The notes: generated by a model from the sequence alone, not told the origin. 16,400 nucleotides of DNA from JASHVB01 sp049522565 (GCA_049522565.1 JBEKNT010000125.1:1-16400); one strand, 5' to 3'. Counted from the first letter of the stretch, positions 1 to 6,613 are shown. Translations and numbers: made by a program.

Positions 1-648
1 GCTGCGCCGGAGCATGACAAGCTGACGCCGCTGCTGAGCCTGCCGCTGGCCTTCGGCACCGTGCTGGAAAACATTCCGGCGCAGGTTCCCTACCTGCGTG
101 CGCCCGAACCGCGCATCGCACGGTGGGCGGCGCTGCTTGGGAAGCGAACGCGTCCGCGGATTGGCCTCGCATGGTGGGGATCGCAGCACATCGCTCGCCG
201 GTCGATGGCGATCGCCGCATTGGTGCCGATGCTGCGGCTTCCCGGATTGGAGTTCCACGCGCTGCAAAAGGAAATTCCACCGTCCGACCAGGATTGGCTC
301 GCGGCGCATGCGCTGGTGACCGATCACAGTGCCGGCCTGGAGGATTTCGCCGATACCGCGGCGTTGATCGCGCAGATGGACCTGGTCATCAGCATCGACA
401 CGTCGGTGGCGCATCTCGCCGGCGCGTTGGGCAAGCCGGTGTGGATCATGCTGCCGTTCAGTCCCGATTGGCGCTGGCTGCGCGACCGCGAGGACAGTCC
501 CTGGTATCCCACCGCCCGGTTGTTCCGCCAGACGCGGCGCGGTGACTGGGACGATGTCGTACGGCGTGTCTTGGAGGCGCTGTCAGTCGAGCGATTCCAG
601 TACCAGATCGAAGGTGATCAGCACGGGGTTGTCGCCGCGCACCAATAG
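1..648 (+). CDS. Glycosyltransferase family 9-like protein, C-terminal part (5' end outside window)
   Basis: The frame is open from base 1, so the start lies upstream; a GTG at 61 is internal. About 215 residues are visible. The core ISIDTSVAHLAGALGKPVW, followed by a segment reading LPFSPDWRWL and then DSPWYP, matches the C-terminal nucleotide-sugar-binding half of GT9/heptosyltransferase-like domains, often found behind TPR repeats in alphaproteobacterial proteins; whether TPRs precede it here cannot be seen. The expected role is sugar transfer in the cytoplasm during surface polysaccharide or glycoprotein synthesis; the acceptor is unknown. The last about 21 residues, after VLEAL, look unlike the family and are encoded by the antisense of the convergent PPC gene, with a 66-bp overlap. 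The family call is firm and the specific substrate is not. Confidence 0.82.
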   Translation, partial: AAPEHDKLTPLLSLPLAFGTVLENIPAQVPYLRAPEPRIARWAALLGKRTRPRIGLAWWGSQHIARRSMAIAALVPMLRLPGLEFHALQKEIPPSDQDWLAAHALVTDHSAGLEDFADTAALIAQMDLVISIDTSVAHLAGALGKPVWIMLPFSPDWRWLRDREDSPWYPTARLFRQTRRGDWDDVVRRVLEALSVERFQYQIEGDQHGVVAAHQ

Positions 649-1416
649 GCCCTGGTGCACGTTGCCCTGCATGTCTGCCACCAGCATCTCGAACTCGGCG
701 ACGCCATCGCGCACCGCACCGCGCCGCACCAGCACTTCCGTCGCGTCATCGGTGACTGTGCGACCATCGGTGAAGCGCGCGCCGATCAGGCTGCCCAGGC
801 TGCCGCGCACCGCCGCGTTGCGCAGGCCATGCCGTTGCGCGATGGCCTCGGTGGCGAGCGAAATGTCCGCGTTCGGCCGGATGCGCGCGACCACCCCGCG
901 CGCATGCGCCGTAGAGCAGCCCGATGGCTGAAACAGCGTGAAATTGGTTTCCGGATCGGCCGCTGTCGCCATGCGGATTGCGGTAAATCCGCAGGCCTGG
1001 GCAGGCATCTCGCGAGCGACGATACAGTCGTGCGGCAGCATGTGGCCGCCGTGGCGGATACCGTTCGCCTCGGTCCAGGCGCCGTGGATATGCACGAACG
1101 GCTTGCCTTCGTCCCAGCCGAACGTGGCGTTGGCGGCCTCGACGCGGGTCTCGCCCGCCGGTGCACGCGGCGCGGTGAAATACGCGACGTGCAACGCGCT
1201 GTCCGGTGGTCCCGGCATGACATAGTGGAACGGCGCCAGCGCACCGCCGCCGAACGATACGGTGGCGCTCTGCATACCGGCGGCGATGAGTGGCGCGGTC
1301 AGCGCCTTGTTCAGCGACTGCCCCGGCGCAAGCGTGAAGTTCAGCGCCAGCGGCTCGCCCTGGAAGCTGTCGAAGCGCGCCGGATGCACCGGCCCGGGCT
1401 GGACCAGGCCGCGCAT
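583..1416 (-). CDS. Tandem PPC/DUF296 domain protein
   Basis: The protein has 277 residues and appears to hold two PPC (plant and prokaryote conserved, DUF296) modules. The first, about residues 20-165, has the family's histidine-rich core, HIHG (109-112) and GGH (123-125), followed by LPHDCIV. The second, about 175-277, ends in the typical strand GLLVRGDNPVLITFDLVLE. In the family, the histidines can bind a metal and the fold forms trimers; the bacterial function is mostly unknown, and DNA binding in plants depends on an AT-hook that is absent here. Its ATG shares one base with the stop of the gamma-glutamyltransferase gene (TGATG at 1418-1414), so the two are probably translationally coupled and may act together. 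Its 3' end overlaps the convergent glycosyltransferase gene by 66 bp. The domain call is confident; the function is unknown. Confidence 0.8.
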   Translation of the reverse strand: MRGLVQPGPVHPARFDSFQGEPLALNFTLAPGQSLNKALTAPLIAAGMQSATVSFGGGALAPFHYVMPGPPDSALHVAYFTAPRAPAGETRVEAANATFGWDEGKPFVHIHGAWTEANGIRHGGHMLPHDCIVAREMPAQACGFTAIRMATAADPETNFTLFQPSGCSTAHARGVVARIRPNADISLATEAIAQRHGLRNAAVRGSLGSLIGARFTDGRTVTDDATEVLVRRGAVRDGVAEFEMLVADMQGNVHQGLLVRGDNPVLITFDLVLESLD

Positions 1417-3197
1417 CAGCGTCCCACCGCGTAGCCTTGCATGCCGCGGGGATTGGCGCCGGCGAACATCTGGCCGTCCGGTTCGCGCCGTGCGGCCGAC
1501 AGTCGGCCCTCGCTCCAGTCCTCGCCTTTCTCCGCCTTGTGGCCACGTGCCTGAAGCGCGGTCAGCACCGTATCAGGGTAGCGGCCTTCGATAACCACCT
1601 TGGCCGGGCGCGCCACGCGCGGCCAGAAGCTGGAAGGCCAATGTTCAGTGTGGAACGACGGCGCGTCGATCGCCTGCTGAATTCCCATATTGTAATGCAC
1701 CATCCTTAACAAAAAGATCAGCGACCACTGGTCCTGCTGCTCACCGCCCGGCGTGCCGAACGCCATCCATGGCTTGCCGTCGCGCAACGCGAAACTTGGC
1801 GACAGCGTGGTGCGCGGACGCTTGCCCGGCGCAAGACTGTTCGGCAGGTCCGGATGCAGCCAGAACATCTGCCCGCGTGTGCCAAGGCAGAAACCGAGAT
1901 CCGGAACGACCGGCGAGGACTGCAACCAGCCACCGGACGGCGTGGCACTCACCATGTTGCCCTGCCGGTCGATGACGTCGAGATGGCAGGTGTCCGCGCC
2001 GATCACGCCAAGCTGTGCCACGGTCGGTTCGCCGGAACCCGCGGTCGCGCCTGATAGCAATCGTGCCCGGCCGGCGGCCTGGTGATCGACCACCGCGCTA
2101 TAGCCGGGAATGCTGCCGGGCCGCAGTTCGAGCGAAGCCTGCTGTCCGACCAGACGACACCGCTGCGCATTGTAATCATCCGCCAGCAACGTCTCGATCG
2201 GCACGCGGACAAAATCCGGGTCGCCGTAATAGGCCTCGCGATCGGCGAAGGCGAGCTTGGCGCATTCCACCACGGTGTGGATGAAATCGGCACCGCACGG
2301 ATCCATCGCATCGAGATCGACGTTGCGCAGCAATGCGAGCTGCTGAAGGAACGCCGGCCCCTGGCTCCATGGCCCGCATTTCAATACGGTGTGACCGTGA
2401 TAGTCGTATGCCAGCGGTGTTTCCACCGTGGCCGACCAACGCGCCAAATCATCGCCGCGCAGCAGGCCGCGGTGGCGGCGCCCGGACACGTCCAGCACGT
2501 CGGTGTTGCGGCAGAACCGGTCCACGGCTTCCGCGACGAAACCCTGGTACCAGGCGCGCCGCGCCGCGTCGATGCGTGCCTCCCGCGTGTCGCCGACGGC
2601 TTCCCGGCACACCCGTTCGTAGGTGGCGGCAAGCGCGGGGCGCGCGAACAACGACCCGGGGCGTGGCACGTTCCCGCCCGGCAGAAACACCGCCGCCGAG
2701 CTCTGCCATTCCTGTGCGAACAGCGGTCGCACGCCTTCGATCGTCGCGCTGATGCGCGGCACGATGTGCACGCCGTTGCGGGCGTAGCCGATGGCGAATG
2801 CCAGGATATCGGCGAGGTTCCAGGTGCCCCAGTCGCGCAGCAGCAGACACCAGGCATCGAACGCGCCGGGCACCACCGCGGGCAACAGGCCGGTGGCGGG
2901 AATCAGATCGAGGTCGAGTCGACGGAACTGGTCGAGTGTGGCGGCTTGCGGCGCGACGCCTTGGCCGCACACGACGTGCTGCGTCCCGGTCCGTGCGTCG
3001 TGCAGGATGACCGGTGCGTCGCCGCCCGGGCCGTTCAGGTGCGGCTCTGCCACCTGCAATGTGAAAGCCGCGGCGCAGGCGGCATCAAACGCATTGCCGC
3101 CGCGCTCCAGCACCGCCATGCCGACCTGGCTGGCCAGCCAATGCGTGCTGGCGACCACGCCAAACGTACCGGCGATCTCCGGGCGGGTGGTGAACAT
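1416..3197 (-). CDS. Gamma-glutamyltransferase family protein (Ntn hydrolase)
   Basis: The protein has 593 residues with the ATG at 3197. The frame stays open upstream to 3293, but that start would overlap the divergent phnN, and AGGAAG lies 9 nt before the 3197 ATG. The N-terminus (FGVVAST, then GGNAFDAACAAAFTLQVAEP and GGD) and the small-subunit start DTCHLDVIDRQGNMVSATPS match the GGT family. The nucleophile threonine, at which the precursor cuts itself, is about Thr403. Family members transfer or hydrolyse gamma-glutamyl groups, and some act as acylases. No clear signal peptide is seen at the chosen start, so a cytoplasmic location is likely. It lies upstream of, and coupled to, the PPC protein. 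It resembles the divergent GGT-like branch rather than the classical periplasmic glutathione enzyme, so the substrate is uncertain. Any link to phosphonates is positional only. Confidence 0.85.
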   Translation of the reverse strand: MFTTRPEIAGTFGVVASTHWLASQVGMAVLERGGNAFDAACAAAFTLQVAEPHLNGPGGDAPVILHDARTGTQHVVCGQGVAPQAATLDQFRRLDLDLIPATGLLPAVVPGAFDAWCLLLRDWGTWNLADILAFAIGYARNGVHIVPRISATIEGVRPLFAQEWQSSAAVFLPGGNVPRPGSLFARPALAATYERVCREAVGDTREARIDAARRAWYQGFVAEAVDRFCRNTDVLDVSGRRHRGLLRGDDLARWSATVETPLAYDYHGHTVLKCGPWSQGPAFLQQLALLRNVDLDAMDPCGADFIHTVVECAKLAFADREAYYGDPDFVRVPIETLLADDYNAQRCRLVGQQASLELRPGSIPGYSAVVDHQAAGRARLLSGATAGSGEPTVAQLGVIGADTCHLDVIDRQGNMVSATPSGGWLQSSPVVPDLGFCLGTRGQMFWLHPDLPNSLAPGKRPRTTLSPSFALRDGKPWMAFGTPGGEQQDQWSLIFLLRMVHYNMGIQQAIDAPSFHTEHWPSSFWPRVARPAKVVIEGRYPDTVLTALQARGHKAEKGEDWSEGRLSAARREPDGQMFAGANPRGMQGYAVGR

Positions 3198-3268
3198 CGC
3201 TTTGCACTTCCTGTTGCCTGGCCGCGAAGCTAACGCCAGGGTGCGCGCCGTCAACGCGCGAGGGAAAC
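3198..3268. promoter_or_regulatory. 71-bp divergent intergenic region between the GGT-family gene and phnN
   Basis: The two genes start back to back, so both promoters should lie here or within the opposing coding sequence. Visible are a purine-rich SD for phnN (GCGAGGGAA at 3258-3266, very close to the ATG at 3269) and the SD of the minus-strand gene (AGGAAG read on the minus strand, about 3207-3212). I see no convincing -35/-10 pair and no Pho box. Confidence 0.45.
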
Positions 3269-3805
3269 ATGCTGGTGCTCGTGGTGGGGCCAAGCGGGGC
3301 GGGCAAGGACACGCTGCTGGATGCCGCGCGGCGCAGCCTGGCCGGCGATGCGCGGTTCCGTTTCGTTCGGCGGGTCATTACGCGCCCCGCCGGCTCTGCC
3401 GGCGAGGACCACGAACCGGTGACCGAAGCCGAGTTCGCGGCCCGCGACTTCGCGCTGCACTGGCAGGCGCATGGGCTACGCTACGGCATTCCCGGCGATA
3501 TTGCGGACGACGTGGCATCGGGCGTGGTGGTGATAGCCAACGTGTCGCGAGCCGTCATCGCCGAGGCGGCAACCCGCTTTCCCGTGTGGGTGATCGCGGT
3601 CAGCGCGCCGCCGCACATTCTTGCCGAGCGGCTGGCTGCGCGTGGACGCGAGACCGCGGCCGACATCGCCGCGCGTCTCGCCCGGACGGTGCCAGTACCG
3701 GATAATGTCACGGTCGAGACAGTATGGAACGACACGACGCCGGACGTCGGCGCCGAACGCTTCCTGGCCGCGCTCAGCCGCGCAGCTTCAGACGCTCGGC
3801 GATGA
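3269..3805 (+). CDS. phnN: Ribose 1,5-bisphosphate phosphokinase PhnN
   Basis: The protein has 178 residues, the normal PhnN length. The P-loop GPSGAGKDT is at residues 7-15. It is followed by the guanylate-kinase-like stretch RRVITRPAGSAGEDHEPVT and by LHWQAHGLRYGIP, which are PhnN hallmarks. PhnN phosphorylates ribose 1,5-bisphosphate with ATP to give PRPP, the last step that returns the ribose carrier of the C-P lyase pathway to nucleotide synthesis in the cytoplasm. Here it is not in the minus-strand phn operon. It is on the plus strand, divergent from the GGT-family gene, and its last 32 bp overlap the end of the DUF1045 gene tail to tail. It therefore needs its own promoter. The identification is firm. 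Confidence 0.93.
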   Translation: MLVLVVGPSGAGKDTLLDAARRSLAGDARFRFVRRVITRPAGSAGEDHEPVTEAEFAARDFALHWQAHGLRYGIPGDIADDVASGVVVIANVSRAVIAEAATRFPVWVIAVSAPPHILAERLAARGRETAADIAARLARTVPVPDNVTVETVWNDTTPDVGAERFLAALSRAASDARR

Positions 3806-4460
3806 CGAAGGGCTGGCCCGGCCCGGGCTGCACGAACAGGCAGATATCTCTCACTTGCCGCGGTGCGGCGATGGCGCCCGCAAAATATCGTTCCGCAGCC
3901 GGCTGGTAGAGCGCCTTTTCCTCCGCGGTCAGCCGCCGGGTCAGCGTCATGTGGAAGAACCACGTCGCAAACACGTAGGGATAGCCCCAGCGGACCAGCA
4001 TGGCGTCCTGCTGCGGCGTCAGCCTGGCGCGGCGGCGGCGAGCCAATTCGCCATCGGATGGCGGTGCGCGCAACGGATCGAGACGCGCCACACAGGCGTC
4101 GGCCAGCGCCTGCAAGGCAGGGCAGGGGGACGTCTCGCGCAGTGCGAGGAACCCGAAGACATCGGAAACCGCCAGGGTGGGTAATGCGAACGGCGCGGTG
4201 CGGTCGGCCAGTTCGGTCGCGGCCTCCAGCACGTCGAACCATTGCCGCCCCGCGGCCAACCGCATTGGCGGCTTCAGCGTGGCGTGGAAGCCGTAGAGCC
4301 GCGGTTCCGCGGTGATCGCCGCGATGTCCGGCAGATCGGGTTGCGGCGCCGGAGCGTCGCTCTCCGGATCGCGGCCCAGCCAGGTGGCGGCTTCGGCGAA
4401 CAGTGGATCGTCCGCCAGCGGCGCGTAATAAACCGCGACGCGCGCGTCGGGCCCCATCAT
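3774..4460 (-). CDS. DUF1045 protein, 2H phosphoesterase-like, of the phosphonate cluster
   Basis: The protein has 228 residues. The two short catalytic motifs of the 2H phosphoesterase superfamily are present: HAT at 59-61 within YGFHATLKPP, and HMT at 170-172 within WFFHMTLTRR. The overall form matches the DUF1045 'putative phosphonate metabolism protein' family. 2H enzymes act on cyclic or linear phosphodiesters. The C-P lyase reaction leaves a 5-phosphoribosyl 1,2-cyclic phosphate, which PhnP opens in E. coli. No phnP is seen here, so I infer that this enzyme may open that ring. It starts inside the phnM stop (ATGATG at 4460-4455 overlapping TGA at 4459-4457), which indicates translational coupling. 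Its 3' end overlaps phnN by 32 bp. Family confident; reaction inferred. Confidence 0.88.
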   Translation of the reverse strand: MMGPDARVAVYYAPLADDPLFAEAATWLGRDPESDAPAPQPDLPDIAAITAEPRLYGFHATLKPPMRLAAGRQWFDVLEAATELADRTAPFALPTLAVSDVFGFLALRETSPCPALQALADACVARLDPLRAPPSDGELARRRRARLTPQQDAMLVRWGYPYVFATWFFHMTLTRRLTAEEKALYQPAAERYFAGAIAAPRQVRDICLFVQPGPGQPFVIAERLKLRG

Positions 4461-5590
4461 GCGACGCGTTCGCCCACCCGCCAGACCTGGCGCACCACCG
4501 GCAGATTGTCATGCACGCGCACGCGCACGAGATCGGCGCGCTGTCCAGGCACCATGCGGCCGCGATCCGTCAGGCCCGCCAGACGCGCCGGCTGCGCACT
4601 GACCAGGGCGATGGCGCGCGGCAATCCGATGCGGTCGGCGCACAGGAATGCGGCTTCAACCAGGCTGTTGGGCACATAGTCGGAGGCGAACGCGTCCACC
4701 GCCTCGCTCGTCAGCAGATCGGCGGCCGAGACGTTGCCCGAATGCGAACCACCGCGCACGATGTTGGGTGCGCCCGCGATGACGTCCATGGCAGCCGACT
4801 TGGCCGCGCGTGCCGCTGCCATAGTGACCGGGAACTCGCTGACACGGATGCCGTCCGCGGCATTCTCGGCGACTTCCTCTTCGGTGCGGTCGTCGTGGCT
4901 GGCCAGCGCGATGTTGCGGCCCTGCACGCGTTGCAGCAGGGCGCGCCGGTTCGGACCGCGCAGCTTCGCGCGCTGCGCCTGCAACTCGCCAATGCGGCGC
5001 TCGATCGTGGCGTCGTCCAAACCACCGCGGCGGCGCAGTGCGCGATAGAAATCCAGGTCGGCGTACTGGCCGACGCCGGGACTGTGATCCATCAGGCTGA
5101 CCATGCGCACGAGCCCATGCTCTGCTACCGTATCGAACAGCTCCAGCATGTCGATCGAGGGAACCTCACAGCGCAGGTGCAGGAAATGGTCGGCCTTCAG
5201 CAGCGCCGCTTCGGTCAGTGCATCCAGATCAACCACGCCATCCTGAAAGGTACGAACGCGCTCCTTGTCAAAGCCGAGATCGCCGAGACACAGCGCGTCG
5301 AACACGGTGGTGACGCCGGCCGCGGCGCATTGCGCATCATGCGCCACCATGGCGGAACGTGACGGCCAGCGCGCCAGGGAGCGCGGCTGCACCTGCCGCT
5401 CCAGGTTGTCGGTGTGCAGATCGATGATGCCAGGTATTATGTAGTCGCCGTCCATGTCGAGCGCACCTGGCAGCGCGGAACGGCCCGATTGCAACTCCAC
5501 GATATCGCCGTCGCGCAACACCAGCGTGCCACGCAGCGTGGCGTCCGGCAGCACCAGGATGGCGTTGGTCAGGACGATTTCGTTGTTCAT
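4457..5590 (-). CDS. phnM: Alpha-D-ribose 1-methylphosphonate 5-triphosphate diphosphatase PhnM
   Basis: The protein has 377 residues, the usual length for PhnM, an amidohydrolase-superfamily metal enzyme. Key motifs are DLHTDNLE (metal-binding HTD at 59-61), LHLRCE at about 137-142, MDHSPG at 167-172, ASHDD at 230-234, APNIVRGGSHSGN at 274-286 and SDY at 303-305. It removes pyrophosphate from the ribosyl triphosphate phosphonate made by PhnGHIL, giving the 5-phosphoribosyl phosphonate that PhnJ cleaves. It overlaps phnL upstream and the DUF1045 gene downstream by 4 bp each (ATGA), so the three genes form one coupled unit. A second, divergent PhnM-like gene lies at 11400-12572; this copy is the closer match to the E. 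coli motifs. Confidence 0.95.
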   Translation of the reverse strand: MNNEIVLTNAILVLPDATLRGTLVLRDGDIVELQSGRSALPGALDMDGDYIIPGIIDLHTDNLERQVQPRSLARWPSRSAMVAHDAQCAAAGVTTVFDALCLGDLGFDKERVRTFQDGVVDLDALTEAALLKADHFLHLRCEVPSIDMLELFDTVAEHGLVRMVSLMDHSPGVGQYADLDFYRALRRRGGLDDATIERRIGELQAQRAKLRGPNRRALLQRVQGRNIALASHDDRTEEEVAENAADGIRVSEFPVTMAAARAAKSAAMDVIAGAPNIVRGGSHSGNVSAADLLTSEAVDAFASDYVPNSLVEAAFLCADRIGLPRAIALVSAQPARLAGLTDRGRMVPGQRADLVRVRVHDNLPVVRQVWRVGERVA

Positions 5591-6288
5591 GCCGCGTCCT
5601 GCATGGGGGCAAGCGGGAACAGCCGGTCGGCAATTGCGTCGCGCACATCCGCGTCATGGCAGATCGCGATGATCGCCGTGCCGCGTGCCTTCGCTTCCTG
5701 GATCATCGTGACGACGACGGCGCGATTCTCCGCATCCAGCGAGGCGGTCGGCTCATCGAGCAATAGCACCGGATGATCCGCAATCAACCCGCGCGCAAGA
5801 TTGACCCGTTGTTGCTCTCCCCCAGAGAAGGTGACCGGCGGAATCGCGTGCAGCCGACGCGGAATGTTCAACCGCAGCAGCAGTTCGGCGGCGCGTCGTC
5901 GTGCGGTTTCGACCGAAGTGCCGTGCGCCGTCAATCCCTCCGCCACCACGTCGAGCGCTGGCACGCGCGGCACCACGCGCAGAAACTGGCTGACATAGCC
6001 TAGGGTTTCGCGACGCACGGCGAGAATGGTGCGCGGATCGGCGGTCGCGATATCGACCATCTCGCCATGGTGGCGGATCAGGATGCATCCGCCCTCGGTG
6101 CGATAATTGCCGTACAGGCTGCGCATCAGCGTCGTCTTGCCGGCACCGGACGGTCCCGACAACACAACGCACTCGCCCGCATGGACGGACAGGCCCACAT
6201 TCGACAACACCGGAATTCGCACGCCGCCACGCAAGTGCAGGGTGAAGCCTTTGGCAAGACCCTCGGTGCGCAGCATCACCGGATGCAT
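5587..6288 (-). CDS. phnL: Phosphonate C-P lyase system protein PhnL (ABC-type ATPase)
   Basis: The protein has 233 residues. It shows Walker A GPSGAGKT at 45-52, the Q-loop around YVSQFLRVVPRVPALDVVAE (99-118), the signature FSGGEQQ at 154-160, Walker B VLLLDE at 174-179 and the switch histidine at 211. VVPRVPALDVVAE and the CHDADVRDAIADR end are typical of PhnL rather than of transporters. PhnL assists PhnGHI in forming the ribosyl triphosphate phosphonate; it is not a transport ATPase. The ATG at 6288 is supported by a strong GGAGGA seven bases upstream. Its 3' end overlaps phnM by 4 bp. Unlike most phn operons, it is separated from phnK by 380 bp containing a ribozyme-like element on the other strand, so its expression may need an internal promoter. 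Confidence 0.93.
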   Translation of the reverse strand: MHPVMLRTEGLAKGFTLHLRGGVRIPVLSNVGLSVHAGECVVLSGPSGAGKTTLMRSLYGNYRTEGGCILIRHHGEMVDIATADPRTILAVRRETLGYVSQFLRVVPRVPALDVVAEGLTAHGTSVETARRRAAELLLRLNIPRRLHAIPPVTFSGGEQQRVNLARGLIADHPVLLLDEPTASLDAENRAVVVTMIQEAKARGTAIIAICHDADVRDAIADRLFPLAPMQDAA

Positions 6289-6292
6289 CGCG

Positions 6293-6300
6293 TGATCCTC
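6293..6300 (-). promoter_or_regulatory. Strong ribosome binding site of phnL
   Basis: Read on the minus strand, GGAGGA sits 7 nt before the ATG at 6288. It confirms that start over the in-frame ATG at 6276. It also shows that phnL can be translated independently, unlike the ATGA-coupled genes around it, which fits its separation from phnK. Confidence 0.7.
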
Positions 6301-6329
6301 CGGCCAGAAACCATTTGTTCAGACTTCGC

Positions 6330-6408
6330 GCGCATGGTCGGGCAATGCCGCATCTCGGCACACAATCGTCTTGCCGCCTGATGAGTCCTGAAGGACGAAA
6401 CCACGCGT
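6330..6408 (+). ncRNA. Hammerhead ribozyme, type III (stem III open)
   Basis: All conserved core bases are present. CTGATGA is at 6378-6384. Stem II is GTCC (6385-6388)/GGAC (6393-6396) closed by a TGAA loop. GAAA follows at 6397-6400, with its last A pairing with T6338 of the cleavage triplet GTC (6337-6339). Predicted cleavage is between 6339 and 6340. Stem III pairs 6330-6337 with 6401-6408 with one A-C mismatch (6334/6404) and a terminal G-U. Stem I pairs G6340-C6377 and, after a bulged G6376, GGCAA (6341-6345) with TTGCC (6371-6375). It is extended by a hairpin TGCCG/CGGCA (6346-6360) and a one-sided 10-nt internal loop (6361-6370), a plausible partner for the loop-loop contact seen in natural hammerheads. 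It lies antisense to the phn operon in the phnK-phnL gap. Activity is predicted, not shown. Confidence 0.85.
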
Positions 6409-6455
6409 TGCCTCGCACGAATGTATGGTCGCGGCGTGCTCGGATGCCCGGGCGT

Positions 6456-6477
6456 CGTGCCCTGTTGCAAGGGCACG
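6456..6477. other. 8-bp perfect hairpin downstream of the ribozyme
   Basis: CGTGCCCT (6456-6463) and AGGGCACG (6470-6477) are exact inverted repeats around the 6-nt loop GTTGCA. It lies between the hammerhead and the Shine-Dalgarno of the small ORF. There is no following T run, so it does not look like an intrinsic terminator in either direction. It may be a folded segment of the same RNA. Confidence 0.55.
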
Positions 6478-6498
6478 GCCACCATCGGAGAGGAAACC

Positions 6499-6573
6499 AT
6501 GCGCATTCGCGTTGTGGTGGAAATCCGGTGGGGGAAGAGGCGGATCCGGATTGCAATAGTGATCCGCCTCTAG
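6499..6573 (+). CDS. Candidate small ORF, 24 residues, basic/beta-branched
   Basis: The ATG at 6499 is preceded by a strong Shine-Dalgarno, GGAGAGG (6487-6493), with a 5-nt spacer. The peptide runs to a TAG at 6571-6573. It has a striking pattern: it begins MRIRVVVEIRWGKRR and continues with alternating Ile/Val and Arg, as in an amphipathic beta-hairpin with a WGK turn and a strong positive charge. I do not recognise a family with certainty. The second half of the coding region forms one side and the loop of a long hairpin (6525-6581), so RNA structure and translation may compete. It lies 90 nt downstream of the hammerhead on the same strand. It could be a true microprotein or a chance ORF in a structured RNA. 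Confidence 0.4.
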   Translation: MRIRVVVEIRWGKRRIRIAIVIRL

Positions 6574-6581
6574 CCCACCGG
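6525..6581. repeat. Long interrupted palindrome (19-bp stem)
   Basis: The outer arms CCGGTGGG (6525-6532) and CCCACCGG (6574-6581) and the inner arms AGAGGCGGATC (6536-6546) and GATCCGCCTCT (6561-6571) are exact inverted repeats, separated by a 3/2-nt internal loop and closed by a 14-nt loop that contains ATTGCAAT. The fold is possible on RNA from either strand. On the plus strand it buries the last half and stop codon of the small ORF. No T run follows, so it is not a standard terminator. It could be part of the inserted element or act as a stability or attenuation structure in the phnK-phnL transcript. Confidence 0.75.
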
Positions 6582-6585
6582 GGTG

Positions 6586-6613
6586 CCGGGGGATGGGTCC
6601 AACCATCTCCCGG
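6586..6613. repeat. 11-bp hairpin, second palindrome of the phnK-phnL gap
   Basis: CCGGGGGATGG (6586-6596) pairs with CCATCTCCCGG (6603-6613), with one G-U on the plus strand, around the loop GTCCAA. It follows the longer palindrome by 4 nt. GTGACC (6613-6618) and GGTCAC (6640-6645) form a further 6-bp inverted repeat. The run of hairpins from 6330 to 6645 supports a highly folded RNA rather than plain spacer. Confidence 0.6.

Noticed and set aside
2082..3233. A 383-residue plus-strand frame opposite the GGT-family gene
   Set aside because: Its Arg/His/Gln/Gly-rich composition, lack of recognisable motifs and full overlap with a well-conserved minus-strand gene show it is an antisense shadow.
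6525..6581. The long hairpin as an intrinsic terminator of phnK or of the small ORF
   Set aside because: It lacks a downstream T tract on both strands and is followed by more stems.
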